A DNA stretch of 34,415 nt from Pseudodesulfovibrio sp. GTDB taxonomy: Bacteria > Desulfobacterota > Desulfovibrionia > Desulfovibrionales > Desulfovibrionaceae. The notes beneath the pieces are model-generated. The model saw only the letters and a program-made list of their open reading frames with translations, was not told the DNA's origin and did no database searches. A program made the translations under genes and the position numbers. How positions within the stretch are numbered: the first letter of the stretch is position 1; each line of letters begins with the position of its first letter. The stretch covers positions 1-34,415 of the forward strand of contig JAFLJT010000193.1 of assembly GCA_022712855.1 (NCBI GenBank), written 5' to 3'. Below, piece after piece: positions 8,006 through 16,019 of the stretch.

Positions 8006-8611
8006 TTGCAAAACCTTCCCGGTCCCCTCAAGGCGGTTGTTGATCAACTCTCCAGCCTTCCCGGTATCGGACCAAAATCCGCGTTGCGCATTGCCCTTAC
8101 CCTGCTCAAAATGCCCCGAGAGAAGGCTGGCGGGGTAGGGCAGTCCATCATTGATCTCAGGGAGAATCTCTGCCTGTGTGAAGAATGCGCGTGCCTTGCT
8201 GAATCCAGTCCTTGCGCCATTTGTGCTGACCCAGGACGTGACGAGCATCAGCTGTGTCTCGTTCCCGAATGGGACGCGCTCCTCGCCATGGAAGAAATGG
8301 GGATTTACAAAGGGCGCTACCTTGTTCTCGGCGGTCTGCTGTCACCTTTGGATGGGGTAGAACCCGGCCATTTGGAGATCGAGCGGCTTCGTCGGCATTT
8401 GAGCAAGGGGGACATTAGTGAATTGGTCCTCGCCCTTGGCGCGACTTTGGACGCAGAATCCACGGCTTCTTACATCAAAAATCTGGTAGATACCAACTAT
8501 TCTGGTGTGGAAATCAGTCGTTTGGCTCAGGGTATTCCCATCGGTGCCGAGGTCAAATACATGGATAAGGAAACACTTAAACAATCTTTGTTGCACAGAC
8601 AAAAAGTGTAA
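8006..8611 (+). CDS. recR: Recombination mediator RecR
   Basis: 201 residues, the full RecR length. It acts with RecO/RecF to load RecA at gaps. Order visible: N-terminal helix-hairpin-helix (LSSLPGIGPKSALRIAL), a four-cysteine zinc finger (CLCEECACLAESSPCAIC), a Toprim domain (LCLVPEWDALLAMEE... VLGGLLSPLDGV) and the C-terminal RLAQGIPIGAEVKYMD segment. The start is a TTG at 8006; AGGAG at 7995-7999 overlaps the ybaB stop and there is no better in-frame ATG. The TTG start and tight coupling suggest translation is set relative to ybaB. Confidence 0.96.
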   Translation: MQNLPGPLKAVVDQLSSLPGIGPKSALRIALTLLKMPREKAGGVGQSIIDLRENLCLCEECACLAESSPCAICADPGRDEHQLCLVPEWDALLAMEEMGIYKGRYLVLGGLLSPLDGVEPGHLEIERLRRHLSKGDISELVLALGATLDAESTASYIKNLVDTNYSGVEISRLAQGIPIGAEVKYMDKETLKQSLLHRQKV

Positions 8612-8630
8612 CAAGTCTTAGTAATTATCC

Positions 8631-10838
8631 ATGAGTGACGAGTTATCTTACATCACCGGCGCGGAAGTTCAGTCCGTCGTCTATCATAATAGCGAAAACG
8701 GCTATACCATCGCCCGCGTACGTGTGAAGGATGAACCTGGTACGGTTTCCATTGTTGGTACAATGGGCGAACTCACTGCCGGGTCCACCCTCAATTTGCA
8801 CGGCGTTTGGACGACACATCCGAAATTCGGGCGTCAGCTTGAAGTTCGGACATTTGAAGAGGCTCGACCTGCCACGGAAAATGGCGTCATCAAGTTTCTG
8901 CAATCATCCATCAAGGGCGTTGGCGCGAAGACCGCGGCGTTAATTGTGGAAGAATTCGGCGTCGAAGTGCTGGATGTGCTTGATGATAATCCAGAAGAAC
9001 TCCTCGTTATCAAAGGGATTTCCAAGAATAAACTGGAAAGCATCATCGAATCATGGGGAAAGCAGCGGGAGATCAAAAACCTGCTCGTATTTTTGCAGAC
9101 CCACAGTGTTCCCACCACATTTGCCGGGAAAATTTTCCATCTTTATGGCGCTCAGGCCGAAGCCAAGTTGCGCGAGAATCCCTATGATCTCGCGTACGAA
9201 ATCCGCGGGGTCGGGTTCAAGACCGCCGATATCATGGCTATGAAGCTCGGCTTTTCGCCGGATTGCGCTCAGCGTCTTGAGGCGGCAGTTATCTACCATA
9301 TGTTCATGTACTGTGAGCGCGGTGGGCATATGTTCATCCCAAAAGACAAGCTGATGGCCGATGTGGCGAGGATGCTCGATACCAGTGACTTCGATAAACT
9401 TGAGCTGGCGTTGTTCGGTCTTGAAGAAAAGAAACGTATTCGTATCGAAGACTTACCGGAACAACAAATTTCTGATGCTGTGTATCTCATGCATTTTTTC
9501 CACTATGAAAATGAGATTACGCAACGCCTGTATCAGCTGATAAGCCACCCGACGCCTGTCAGCCGTAAGAAGATCGACAAAACTTTGCCGCGTGTGGAAG
9601 ACAAGCTTGGATTCAAGCTGTCCGACGAGCAGCGAGAGGCCGTGTTCGAAGCGTGCAGCAACAAGGCATTTATCATCACAGGTGGCCCCGGTACTGGTAA
9701 AACGACCATTACCAAGGCGATCATGCTCACGCTCAAAGAGCTTGGGTTGAAGATCAAACAAGCTGCGCCCACAGGGCGGGCTGCCAAGCGCATGTCCGAG
9801 GCTACAGGGGAACAAGCTCTGACCGTGCATCGGTTGTTGCAGTACCAACCGAACGGTGGTTTTCATTATTGCGAAGATCAGAAGCTCAAAGCCGATGTGT
9901 TGGTGATTGACGAAGCGAGTATGGTTGATGCGCATCTTTTTGTGGCCATTCTGCGTTCATTGCCGCATACATGCCGCTTGATTTTAGTTGGTGATGTCAA
10001 TCAGTTACCGAGTGTTGGCCCGGGTCATGTTCTCGGCGATCTCATCAATTCCCGCCGTATCCCGAGTGCTGTTCTGACCCATATTTTTCGGCAGGCTCAG
10101 GAAAGCTTTATCGTCGTCAACGCTCATCGCATCAATAACGGAAAATTCCCTCGGCAGCATCCGCAGCAGGCTCCGGAGGCAGATTTCTTCTGGATACCGC
10201 AGGAGGACTCAGTCAAGGTGCAAAAGCTTATTCTGGACAGCGTCTGCGATCGTATCCCTCAACGATATGGACTCGACCCTCTTCGGGATATTCAAGTGCT
10301 GACCCCGATGCATAAAGGGGATGTTGGTACTCAGGCCTTGAATATTGCTTTACAGGAACGACTCAATCCGCCAAGTCCGCACAAGCCTGAACTCAAACGC
10401 AAGTTCAATATTTTCCGCGAAGGCGATCGGGTCATTCAGCTCAAGAATAACTACGATAAAGAAGTATTCAACGGTGACCTTGGCTGGATCATGGAAGTTG
10501 ATCCTGATAATAATGAGTTGTTTATCGAGTTCGATGGCAACCGGGTTAGCATCGAGGCAAGCGAGTTGGACGAACTCGGACTGGCCTATGCCATAAGCGT
10601 GCACAAGTCGCAGGGGAGTGAATATCAGGCGGTGGTCATGCCTATTGTCACCCAACATTTTATGCTCTTGCAACGCAATCTGCTCTACACCGGATTAACC
10701 CGCGCCCGCGAGTTGGCCGTTCTTATCGGTAGCGATCGAGCTTTTCAAATTGGTCTGAACAATGCCACGGCAGGCACGCGCAGCACGCACCTTGCGCATC
10801 GTCTTCGCACTATGTTTGATCAGAATCGATTGTTATAA
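8631..10838 (+). CDS. recD2: RecD2-type superfamily 1B DNA helicase
   Basis: 735 residues, a RecD-like 5'-3' helicase of the RecD2 class that works without RecBC. An N-terminal OB-like domain and helix-hairpin-helix repeats (VIKFLQSSIKGVGAKTAALI; LVIKGISKNKLESII; IRGVGFKTADIMA) occupy about residues 1-220. The motor has Walker A GGPGTGKTT near residue 350, DEASMVD near 426, VGDVNQLPSVGPG, and the late motif HKSQGSE near 656. It starts 19 nt after recR, so it belongs to the dnaX operon and links clamp loading, RecR gap repair and unwinding. The start ATG has only a weak ribosome site. Confidence 0.94.
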   Translation: MSDELSYITGAEVQSVVYHNSENGYTIARVRVKDEPGTVSIVGTMGELTAGSTLNLHGVWTTHPKFGRQLEVRTFEEARPATENGVIKFLQSSIKGVGAKTAALIVEEFGVEVLDVLDDNPEELLVIKGISKNKLESIIESWGKQREIKNLLVFLQTHSVPTTFAGKIFHLYGAQAEAKLRENPYDLAYEIRGVGFKTADIMAMKLGFSPDCAQRLEAAVIYHMFMYCERGGHMFIPKDKLMADVARMLDTSDFDKLELALFGLEEKKRIRIEDLPEQQISDAVYLMHFFHYENEITQRLYQLISHPTPVSRKKIDKTLPRVEDKLGFKLSDEQREAVFEACSNKAFIITGGPGTGKTTITKAIMLTLKELGLKIKQAAPTGRAAKRMSEATGEQALTVHRLLQYQPNGGFHYCEDQKLKADVLVIDEASMVDAHLFVAILRSLPHTCRLILVGDVNQLPSVGPGHVLGDLINSRRIPSAVLTHIFRQAQESFIVVNAHRINNGKFPRQHPQQAPEADFFWIPQEDSVKVQKLILDSVCDRIPQRYGLDPLRDIQVLTPMHKGDVGTQALNIALQERLNPPSPHKPELKRKFNIFREGDRVIQLKNNYDKEVFNGDLGWIMEVDPDNNELFIEFDGNRVSIEASELDELGLAYAISVHKSQGSEYQAVVMPIVTQHFMLLQRNLLYTGLTRARELAVLIGSDRAFQIGLNNATAGTRSTHLAHRLRTMFDQNRLL

Positions 10839-10939
10839 ATTATCAAGAATCATTCCCAATAACTTGCAATTCTGATGGAAAAGTGGTGAATTACTCACTG
10901 GCTTTTATGTGGTTACGTGTGTCCTCATTCAGGGCACGA

Positions 10940-10961
10940 GATAATATACTTAAGATTATTC
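10940..10961. promoter_or_regulatory. A/T-rich dyad upstream of ferritin
   Basis: ATAATATACTTAAGATTATT is an imperfect dyad centred on CTTAAG, 17-38 nt before the ferritin start. It resembles Fur/PerR-type A/T-rich operators in general character only, and also contains TAATAT that could act as a -10. Low-confidence motif call. Confidence 0.3.
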
Positions 10962-10977
10962 ATTAAAAGGGGATATC

Positions 10978-11484
10978 ATGCTCAGCAGTAAAATGCAGGA
11001 TGCGCTCAATGCGCAGATGAACTGGGAAATCTATTCGGCTCACATCTATCTTTCCATGTCTTCTCATTTCTCGCAGGAAGGAATGGGCGGCTTTGCTCAA
11101 TGGATGTTTGCCCAGTATCAGGAAGAAATGTTCCACGCCATGAGGTTCTTTGACTATATAAACGAAGCTGGCGGCCATGCAAAGCTCGCGACTATCGAAT
11201 CTCCGCCGCTGGCTTGGGAAAGCCCGCTGGCTGCATTTGAGCAGGCTCTTGAGCATGAGCAGGGTGTCACCACGCGCGTGAATGCGCTGGCAGACCTCGC
11301 CATCGAAGAGAAAAGTCACGCTGTGGGCATTTTCCTGCAGTGGTTCATCTCCGAGCAGGTTGAGGAAGAAGACACTGTTGGCGATCTCGTCGGCAAGCTG
11401 AAGATGCTGGGCGACGGCGGCGGGTTGTTCATGCTCGACCGCGACCTCGGCACCAGGGTGTTCACACCGCCGACCAAAGCGTAG
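10978..11484 (+). CDS. ftnA: Non-heme ferritin
   Basis: 168 residues, a four-helix-bundle ferritin that oxidises Fe(II) and stores it in a 24-mer cage. Ferroxidase ligands are at Glu17, Glu50, His53, Glu94, Gln127 and Glu130, the same numbering as E. coli FtnA, so the centre looks complete. No haem-ligand methionine pattern of bacterioferritin is seen, favouring FtnA over Bfr. The ribosome site is AAAGGGG, 6 nt before the ATG. It stands alone, between recD2 and a strong terminator, preceded by an A/T-rich dyad that would suit iron or peroxide control. Confidence 0.95.
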   Translation: MLSSKMQDALNAQMNWEIYSAHIYLSMSSHFSQEGMGGFAQWMFAQYQEEMFHAMRFFDYINEAGGHAKLATIESPPLAWESPLAAFEQALEHEQGVTTRVNALADLAIEEKSHAVGIFLQWFISEQVEEEDTVGDLVGKLKMLGDGGGLFMLDRDLGTRVFTPPTKA

Positions 11485-11499
11485 TTGAAATACATATTG

Positions 11500-11530
11500 G
11501 CCGGGCACTCATACTGCCCGGCTTTTTTTT
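11500..11530 (+). terminator. Rho-independent terminator after ferritin
   Basis: GCCGGGCA and TGCCCGGC form a perfect 8-bp stem with a 7-nt loop, followed by eight T. Textbook intrinsic terminator. Confidence 0.93.
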
Positions 11531-11551
11531 GATGAGAGAAAGGATGCAAAT

Positions 11552-13237
11552 ATGTCCGACACAAGTATCAATATAGTAATTGGCGGCGCGGCAGGCCAGG
11601 GGCTCGCTACAGTGGGCACGCTTATGGCGAAAGCCATGACCCGGGCTGGCTATCATATTCTGGTCAACCAGAAATATATGTCACGCGTCCGTGGCGGGCA
11701 TAACACCTTTACCATTCGCATGGGACCAGATCCGGTGGTTTCCATTACTGATGATATCGATATTCTCGTGGCTCTCGATGCTGAAACGCTGGAATTGCAT
11801 AAAGACGATCTCAGAGAGGATGGTCTCGTCATTCATGGTGATGACATTGATTCTGCTGGATTCAATGCGTTGCGCATTCCTTTTAAAGATCTTGCTTCAA
11901 AACCCTTATTTTACAACATCGTCGCACTGGGTGTTCTTGGTGGCGCTGCTTGTCAGGATAGTGCAATTTTTGAAACACTTCTCAGCGAGACATTCAGCAA
12001 GAAGGGCGACGCAGTGGTTGAAGCCAATGTCGATGTCATTCGTAAATCATTCGAATGGGTCAAAGAGCAGAAAGTTTCCTTCTCCTGCATTGCGTCTGCA
12101 AAAGAGAGTAACACCGACAGGTTGATGCTCAACGGCAATGAAGCTATCGCCTTGGGCGCGCTGGCTGCCGGATGCAATTTTCTTTCTTTTTATCCCATGT
12201 CGCCATCGACTTCAGTGGCCGATACGCTCATCACCAAAGGGCGCGGACTTGGCCTGAAATATGAGCAGGTTGAGGATGAAATAGCTGCCATGAACATGGC
12301 AATCGGCGCATCCTATGCCGGGGCCAAATCTATTGTGACAACATCGGGTGGCGGCTTTGCGCTGATGGTTGAAGGTATCAGCTTAGCAGGTGTTTCAGAA
12401 ACGCCGATTGTGACTATCATCGTTCAGCGCCCCGGCCCTGCAACTGGCATGGCAACGCGTACAGAGCAGGGCGATCTTAATCTGGTTCTTTATGCCGGAC
12501 ACGGAGAATTCCCTCGCGCCATATTCGCGCCTGGGAATGTGGAGGAATGTTTTTATCTCACCCACCGGGCCTTTGATCTGGCTGAGGAATATCAGACGCC
12601 CATGTTCATATTGTCTGATCAATTTTTGGCAGATTCATATGCTGATGTTGAAATGTTCGATCTTGATACCTTGCCTGAGACAACCAAGCCACTACTTAAA
12701 ACGGAATCAGAACCGTATAAACGGTACGAGTTAACCGAGGATGGTGTGTCGCCACGCATGATCCCGGGGTATAGCGAAACGCTCGTCAGGGCGGATTCTC
12801 ATGAGCATGACGAGATGGCTGCGGTGACTGAAGACGGTGCCAATCGCGTACTTCAAAACTCCAAGCGCCTCTCCAAGGAATCAGGCTTAATACAGGACGT
12901 CATCGGCCCGGATCATTACGGTGAAGAAAAGCCGGATGTCCTTCTTATGTGTTGGGGAACTTCACTGGGCGCGTGTCTTGAAGCCGCAGATACATATGAA
13001 GGTAAATCCATAGCAGTGCTTCATTTCAAGCAGGTTTACCCCCTGCGCGAAGAGCAATTCATGGATTATCTGGAAGCCGCTGGTGAAGTTGTGGCCGTGG
13101 AAGGGAATGCCACCGGTCAGTTCGCCAAGTTCGTGGCTCAGGAAACCGGATTCAGGGTTGGTAGCTATATCTTGCGTTTCGACGGTCGGCCGCTTTCGCC
13201 GCAATATGTCCTTAAGGGACTCAACTCCATTATCTAG
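11552..13237 (+). CDS. korA: 2-oxoacid:ferredoxin oxidoreductase, fused gamma-alpha subunit (KorA type)
   Basis: 561 residues. The N-terminal ~180 residues are a gamma domain (IVIGGAAGQGLATVGTLMAK... YMSRVRGGHNTF). From about residue 190 comes the alpha, pyrimidine-binding domain (NEAIALGALAAGC, YPMSPSTSVAD, EQVEDEIAAMNMAIGASYAG, TTSGGGFALMVEG, RPGPATGMATRTEQGD). This gamma-alpha fusion is the KorA architecture of two-subunit 2-oxoglutarate (or branched-chain 2-oxoacid) ferredoxin oxidoreductases, which oxidatively decarboxylate 2-oxo acids to acyl-CoA. Substrate is not fixed by sequence; the kor name reflects architecture. Its beta partner is 118 nt downstream, after a hairpin. Ribosome site AAAGGA. 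Confidence 0.9.
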   Translation: MSDTSINIVIGGAAGQGLATVGTLMAKAMTRAGYHILVNQKYMSRVRGGHNTFTIRMGPDPVVSITDDIDILVALDAETLELHKDDLREDGLVIHGDDIDSAGFNALRIPFKDLASKPLFYNIVALGVLGGAACQDSAIFETLLSETFSKKGDAVVEANVDVIRKSFEWVKEQKVSFSCIASAKESNTDRLMLNGNEAIALGALAAGCNFLSFYPMSPSTSVADTLITKGRGLGLKYEQVEDEIAAMNMAIGASYAGAKSIVTTSGGGFALMVEGISLAGVSETPIVTIIVQRPGPATGMATRTEQGDLNLVLYAGHGEFPRAIFAPGNVEECFYLTHRAFDLAEEYQTPMFILSDQFLADSYADVEMFDLDTLPETTKPLLKTESEPYKRYELTEDGVSPRMIPGYSETLVRADSHEHDEMAAVTEDGANRVLQNSKRLSKESGLIQDVIGPDHYGEEKPDVLLMCWGTSLGACLEAADTYEGKSIAVLHFKQVYPLREEQFMDYLEAAGEVVAVEGNATGQFAKFVAQETGFRVGSYILRFDGRPLSPQYVLKGLNSII

Positions 13238-13269
13238 AGCCTCTTAGCCTTGAAAAGGCTTAGTGGCTC
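13237..13269 (+). promoter_or_regulatory. Intra-operon hairpin between oxidoreductase subunit genes
   Basis: GAGCC...AGCCTT-GAA-AAGGCT...GGCTC forms a two-part stem that starts at the korA stop. No T-run follows, so it is unlikely to be a full terminator. A second imperfect hairpin (TGATGCATT with AATGCGTCA) follows at about 13269-13298. RNA processing or differential stability of the two cistrons is a reasonable guess. Confidence 0.6.
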
Positions 13270-13355
13270 TGATGCATTTCATTAAAATAATGCGTCATTT
13301 ATTTCAATTAGTAATCTTGTTTCAAGATGAAAATGCGCTAGCGGAGGAGTAAAAT

Positions 13356-14186
13356 ATGGTCTCTATCGAACAATACGGTGAATTTGAAACCTCGTGGTGC
13401 CCCGGTTGCGGTAATTTTTCCATTGTGAAATCACTCAAAAAGGCGCTGACAGAACTCGATCTGGCACCCCATGAAGTGATGGTATCGGCTGGCATTGGTC
13501 AGGCCGCCAAGACGCCGCATTATATGAACTGTCATATGTTCAACGGGTTACATGGCCGTTCTCTGCCAGTTGCGCAGGGCATGAAAATGGCGAACCCGGA
13601 GATGACAGTCATCTGTGAGTCCGGCGATGGTTGTTCTTATGGTGAAGGTGGTAACCACTTTTTGGCTGCCATTCGTCGCAACCTCGATATCACGCTGCTG
13701 GTACACAACAACCAGATTTACGGTTTGACCAAAGGGCAGGCCAGCCCAACAACCGTTCGTGGAATGGTGACAAAGACTCAGCCCGATGGTGCGCCGTCGG
13801 AAGGGTTTAATCCTATTACTGTGGCCGTTGCCATGAAGGCCGGGTTTGTGGCCCGTGCGTTCAGTGGCGAGCCGGATCATTTGGTTGAAACCATCAAGGC
13901 TGCCGTTAATCACAAAGGGTTTTCGTTGGTAGATATTCTGCAACCTTGTGTTTCTTTTAATAAAGTGAACACATTCGCATGGTACAAAGAACGCAGCTAC
14001 ATCCTGGAAGGGCATGACACCCGAGATTGGTGTGGCGCCATGGAAAAGGCTGATGAATTTGATGAAAAGATTCCGTTGGGGATCATTTATCAGAATGGGC
14101 GGCAACCCTTTAGTAATGTCGGCCAACTTGCGACGCAGTCGTATAACAAAGATGACTTGAAGGCTGTTTTGCAGTCGTACAGATAG
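13356..14186 (+). CDS. korB: 2-oxoacid:ferredoxin oxidoreductase beta subunit (KorB type)
   Basis: 276 residues, thiamine-diphosphate-binding subunit. CPGCGNFSI at residues 15-23 is the family signature. The ThDP/Mg segment GDGCSYGEGGNHFLAAIRRN and HNNQIYGLTKGQASPTT follow. There is no added 8Fe-8S ferredoxin domain, so electrons would pass through a single cluster to an external ferredoxin. Strong GGAGGAG ribosome site. It pairs with the gamma-alpha gene upstream; whether the complex prefers 2-oxoglutarate, which would serve biosynthesis in an incomplete TCA cycle, is an inference. Confidence 0.92.
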   Translation: MVSIEQYGEFETSWCPGCGNFSIVKSLKKALTELDLAPHEVMVSAGIGQAAKTPHYMNCHMFNGLHGRSLPVAQGMKMANPEMTVICESGDGCSYGEGGNHFLAAIRRNLDITLLVHNNQIYGLTKGQASPTTVRGMVTKTQPDGAPSEGFNPITVAVAMKAGFVARAFSGEPDHLVETIKAAVNHKGFSLVDILQPCVSFNKVNTFAWYKERSYILEGHDTRDWCGAMEKADEFDEKIPLGIIYQNGRQPFSNVGQLATQSYNKDDLKAVLQSYR

Positions 14187-14189
14187 AAT

Positions 14190-14216
14190 AGGGGCCTGAT
14201 GGCCCCTTTTCTCTTT
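14190..14216 (+). terminator. Rho-independent terminator after korB
   Basis: AGGGGCC-TGAT-GGCCCCT followed by TTTCTCTTT, just past the korB stop. A short but strong GC stem. Confidence 0.88.
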
Positions 14217-14280
14217 ACAAAATCGTACAACTTTGCAAAACCTCTCTCTCACGAAGAAATCCCCATTTTACGAGGTTAAT

Positions 14281-15963
14281 ATGAGCAACGACGCAGAAAA
14301 AGTTATCTATTCGATGTACAAAGTGACCAAGCGTCACGGTCAGCGTGAAGTGCTGAAAAATATTTCACTTTCCTATTTTTATGGCGCCAAAATCGGCGTG
14401 CTTGGTCTCAACGGTTCGGGTAAGAGTTCCTTGCTCAGAATTTTGGCTGGTGAGGACACGCAGTTCGAAGGCGAGATTCAGGTCAAAGATGGATACACCA
14501 TCGGCTATCTGGAACAGGAGCCGCTGGTAGACGACACCCGCACTGTTCGCGAGGTCGTTGAAGAAGGCGTTGGTGATATCATGGAGATCATTCGTGAATA
14601 CAATGAAATCAATGACAAATTTGCTGAACCCATGGAAGCTGACGAGATGGACGCACTCATCGAGCGCCAGGGCAAAGTCGGGGAACTGATGGAAGCCAAG
14701 GGCGCATGGGATATCGATTCTAAGCTCGACATGGCAATGGATTCTCTGCGTTGCCCTCCCGGCGATACTCTTGTTTCCGTCATCTCTGGTGGTGAAAAAC
14801 GCCGCGTGGCCCTGTGCCGCCTGTTGTTGCAGTCCCCGGACATCCTGCTTCTTGACGAACCCACTAACCACCTTGATGCTGATTCCGTTGCATGGCTGGA
14901 GAAATTTCTTTCCACCTTCCCCGGTACTGTCATTGCCGTCACTCATGATCGATACTTCCTCGATAACGTCGCTGGTTGGATTCTTGAGCTTGATCGCGGT
15001 CGCGGTATCCCCTGGAAGGGCAATTACTCCTCCTGGTTGGACCAGAAGCAGAATCGTCTTGCTCAAGAGGGCAAGGTCGAAGCTGATCGTCAGAAGACGT
15101 TGCAGCGCGAGCTTGATTGGATCAAGTTGTCGCCCAAGGGCCGTCGCGCCAAAGGTAAGGCCCGTATCAATGCATACGAAGCCATGGTCAGCCATGAGAG
15201 CGAACGCTTAGCCGATGATCTTCAAATTTACATTCCACCGGGACCGCATCTCGGCAAGAAAGTCATCGTCGCCGAAGGCGTGACAAAATCCATGGGTGAC
15301 AAGCTCCTCGTGGAAGACATGAACTTTATTCTACCTCCCAACGCCATTGTTGGCATCGTTGGTCCCAACGGCGCAGGTAAAACCACGCTGTTCAAGATGA
15401 TTAATGGTGAAGAAAAACCTGATGGCGGCGAGATGAGCATCGGTAAAACCGTTGAGATGTCTTACGCTGATCAGGATCGCGGATCGTTGATTCCGGGCAA
15501 ATCTGTCTACGAAATCATCAGTGAAGGCGCTGAGTTTATCAAGCTGGGCGACCGCGACGTTAATGCACGCGCCTACTGCTCCCGCTTTAACTTTGCTGGG
15601 CAGGATCAACAGAAGATGGTTGAGATACTATCTGGTGGTGAGCGCAATCGCGTTCACTTGGCTCAGATGCTCAAGTCCGGCGCTAACGTGCTGCTGCTTG
15701 ATGAACCGACCAACGACCTGGACGTCAACACCATGCGTGCCCTTGAAGATGGTTTGGACAACTTCGCTGGCTGCGTATTGATCATCAGCCATGATCGCTG
15801 GTTCCTCGACCGTGTTGCAACTCACATTATCGCCTTTGAGGGTGATTCCAAAGTGATCTTCATGGAAGGAAACTACAGTGATTACGTCGCAGATCGTAAG
15901 AAGCGCCTCGGCGTGGATGCGGATCAGCCTCACCGGATCAAGTTCCGTAAGCTGACAAGATAA
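14281..15963 (+). CDS. ettA: ABC-F translational ATPase, EttA-like
   Basis: 560 residues from the ATG at 14281; an in-frame TTG at 14233 is ignored because residues from MSNDAEKVIYSMYKVTKRHG onward match the EttA start. Two ABC modules without membrane segments: the first with Walker A GLNGSGKSS near residue 42 and signature VSGGEKRRVALCRLL, the second with GPNGAGKTT near 360 and signature LSGGERNRVHLAQML. The linker between them has the basic, glutamine- and arginine-rich region typical of the P-site tRNA interaction motif. EttA binds the ribosomal E site and gates the first elongation steps according to ATP/ADP ratio. Stand-alone gene ending in a strong terminator. Confidence 0.93.
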   Translation: MSNDAEKVIYSMYKVTKRHGQREVLKNISLSYFYGAKIGVLGLNGSGKSSLLRILAGEDTQFEGEIQVKDGYTIGYLEQEPLVDDTRTVREVVEEGVGDIMEIIREYNEINDKFAEPMEADEMDALIERQGKVGELMEAKGAWDIDSKLDMAMDSLRCPPGDTLVSVISGGEKRRVALCRLLLQSPDILLLDEPTNHLDADSVAWLEKFLSTFPGTVIAVTHDRYFLDNVAGWILELDRGRGIPWKGNYSSWLDQKQNRLAQEGKVEADRQKTLQRELDWIKLSPKGRRAKGKARINAYEAMVSHESERLADDLQIYIPPGPHLGKKVIVAEGVTKSMGDKLLVEDMNFILPPNAIVGIVGPNGAGKTTLFKMINGEEKPDGGEMSIGKTVEMSYADQDRGSLIPGKSVYEIISEGAEFIKLGDRDVNARAYCSRFNFAGQDQQKMVEILSGGERNRVHLAQMLKSGANVLLLDEPTNDLDVNTMRALEDGLDNFAGCVLIISHDRWFLDRVATHIIAFEGDSKVIFMEGNYSDYVADRKKRLGVDADQPHRIKFRKLTR

Positions 15964-15984
15964 TAGTCAGAAAATGATAAATGA

Positions 15985-16019
15985 AGAAAGCCCTCTGCCA
16001 TTTGGCAGAGGGCTTTCTC
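15985..16019. terminator. Bidirectional terminator between convergent ettA and EAL/GGDEF gene
   Basis: A 15-bp stem (AGCCCTCTGCC with GGCAGAGGGCT at its core), flanked by A-rich and T-rich sequence, between two converging genes. It touches the stop codon of the minus-strand gene. Confidence 0.85.

Noticed and set aside
10839-10930. Terminator after recD2
   Set aside because: No convincing GC stem with T-run is visible; only weak A/T-rich partial dyads.
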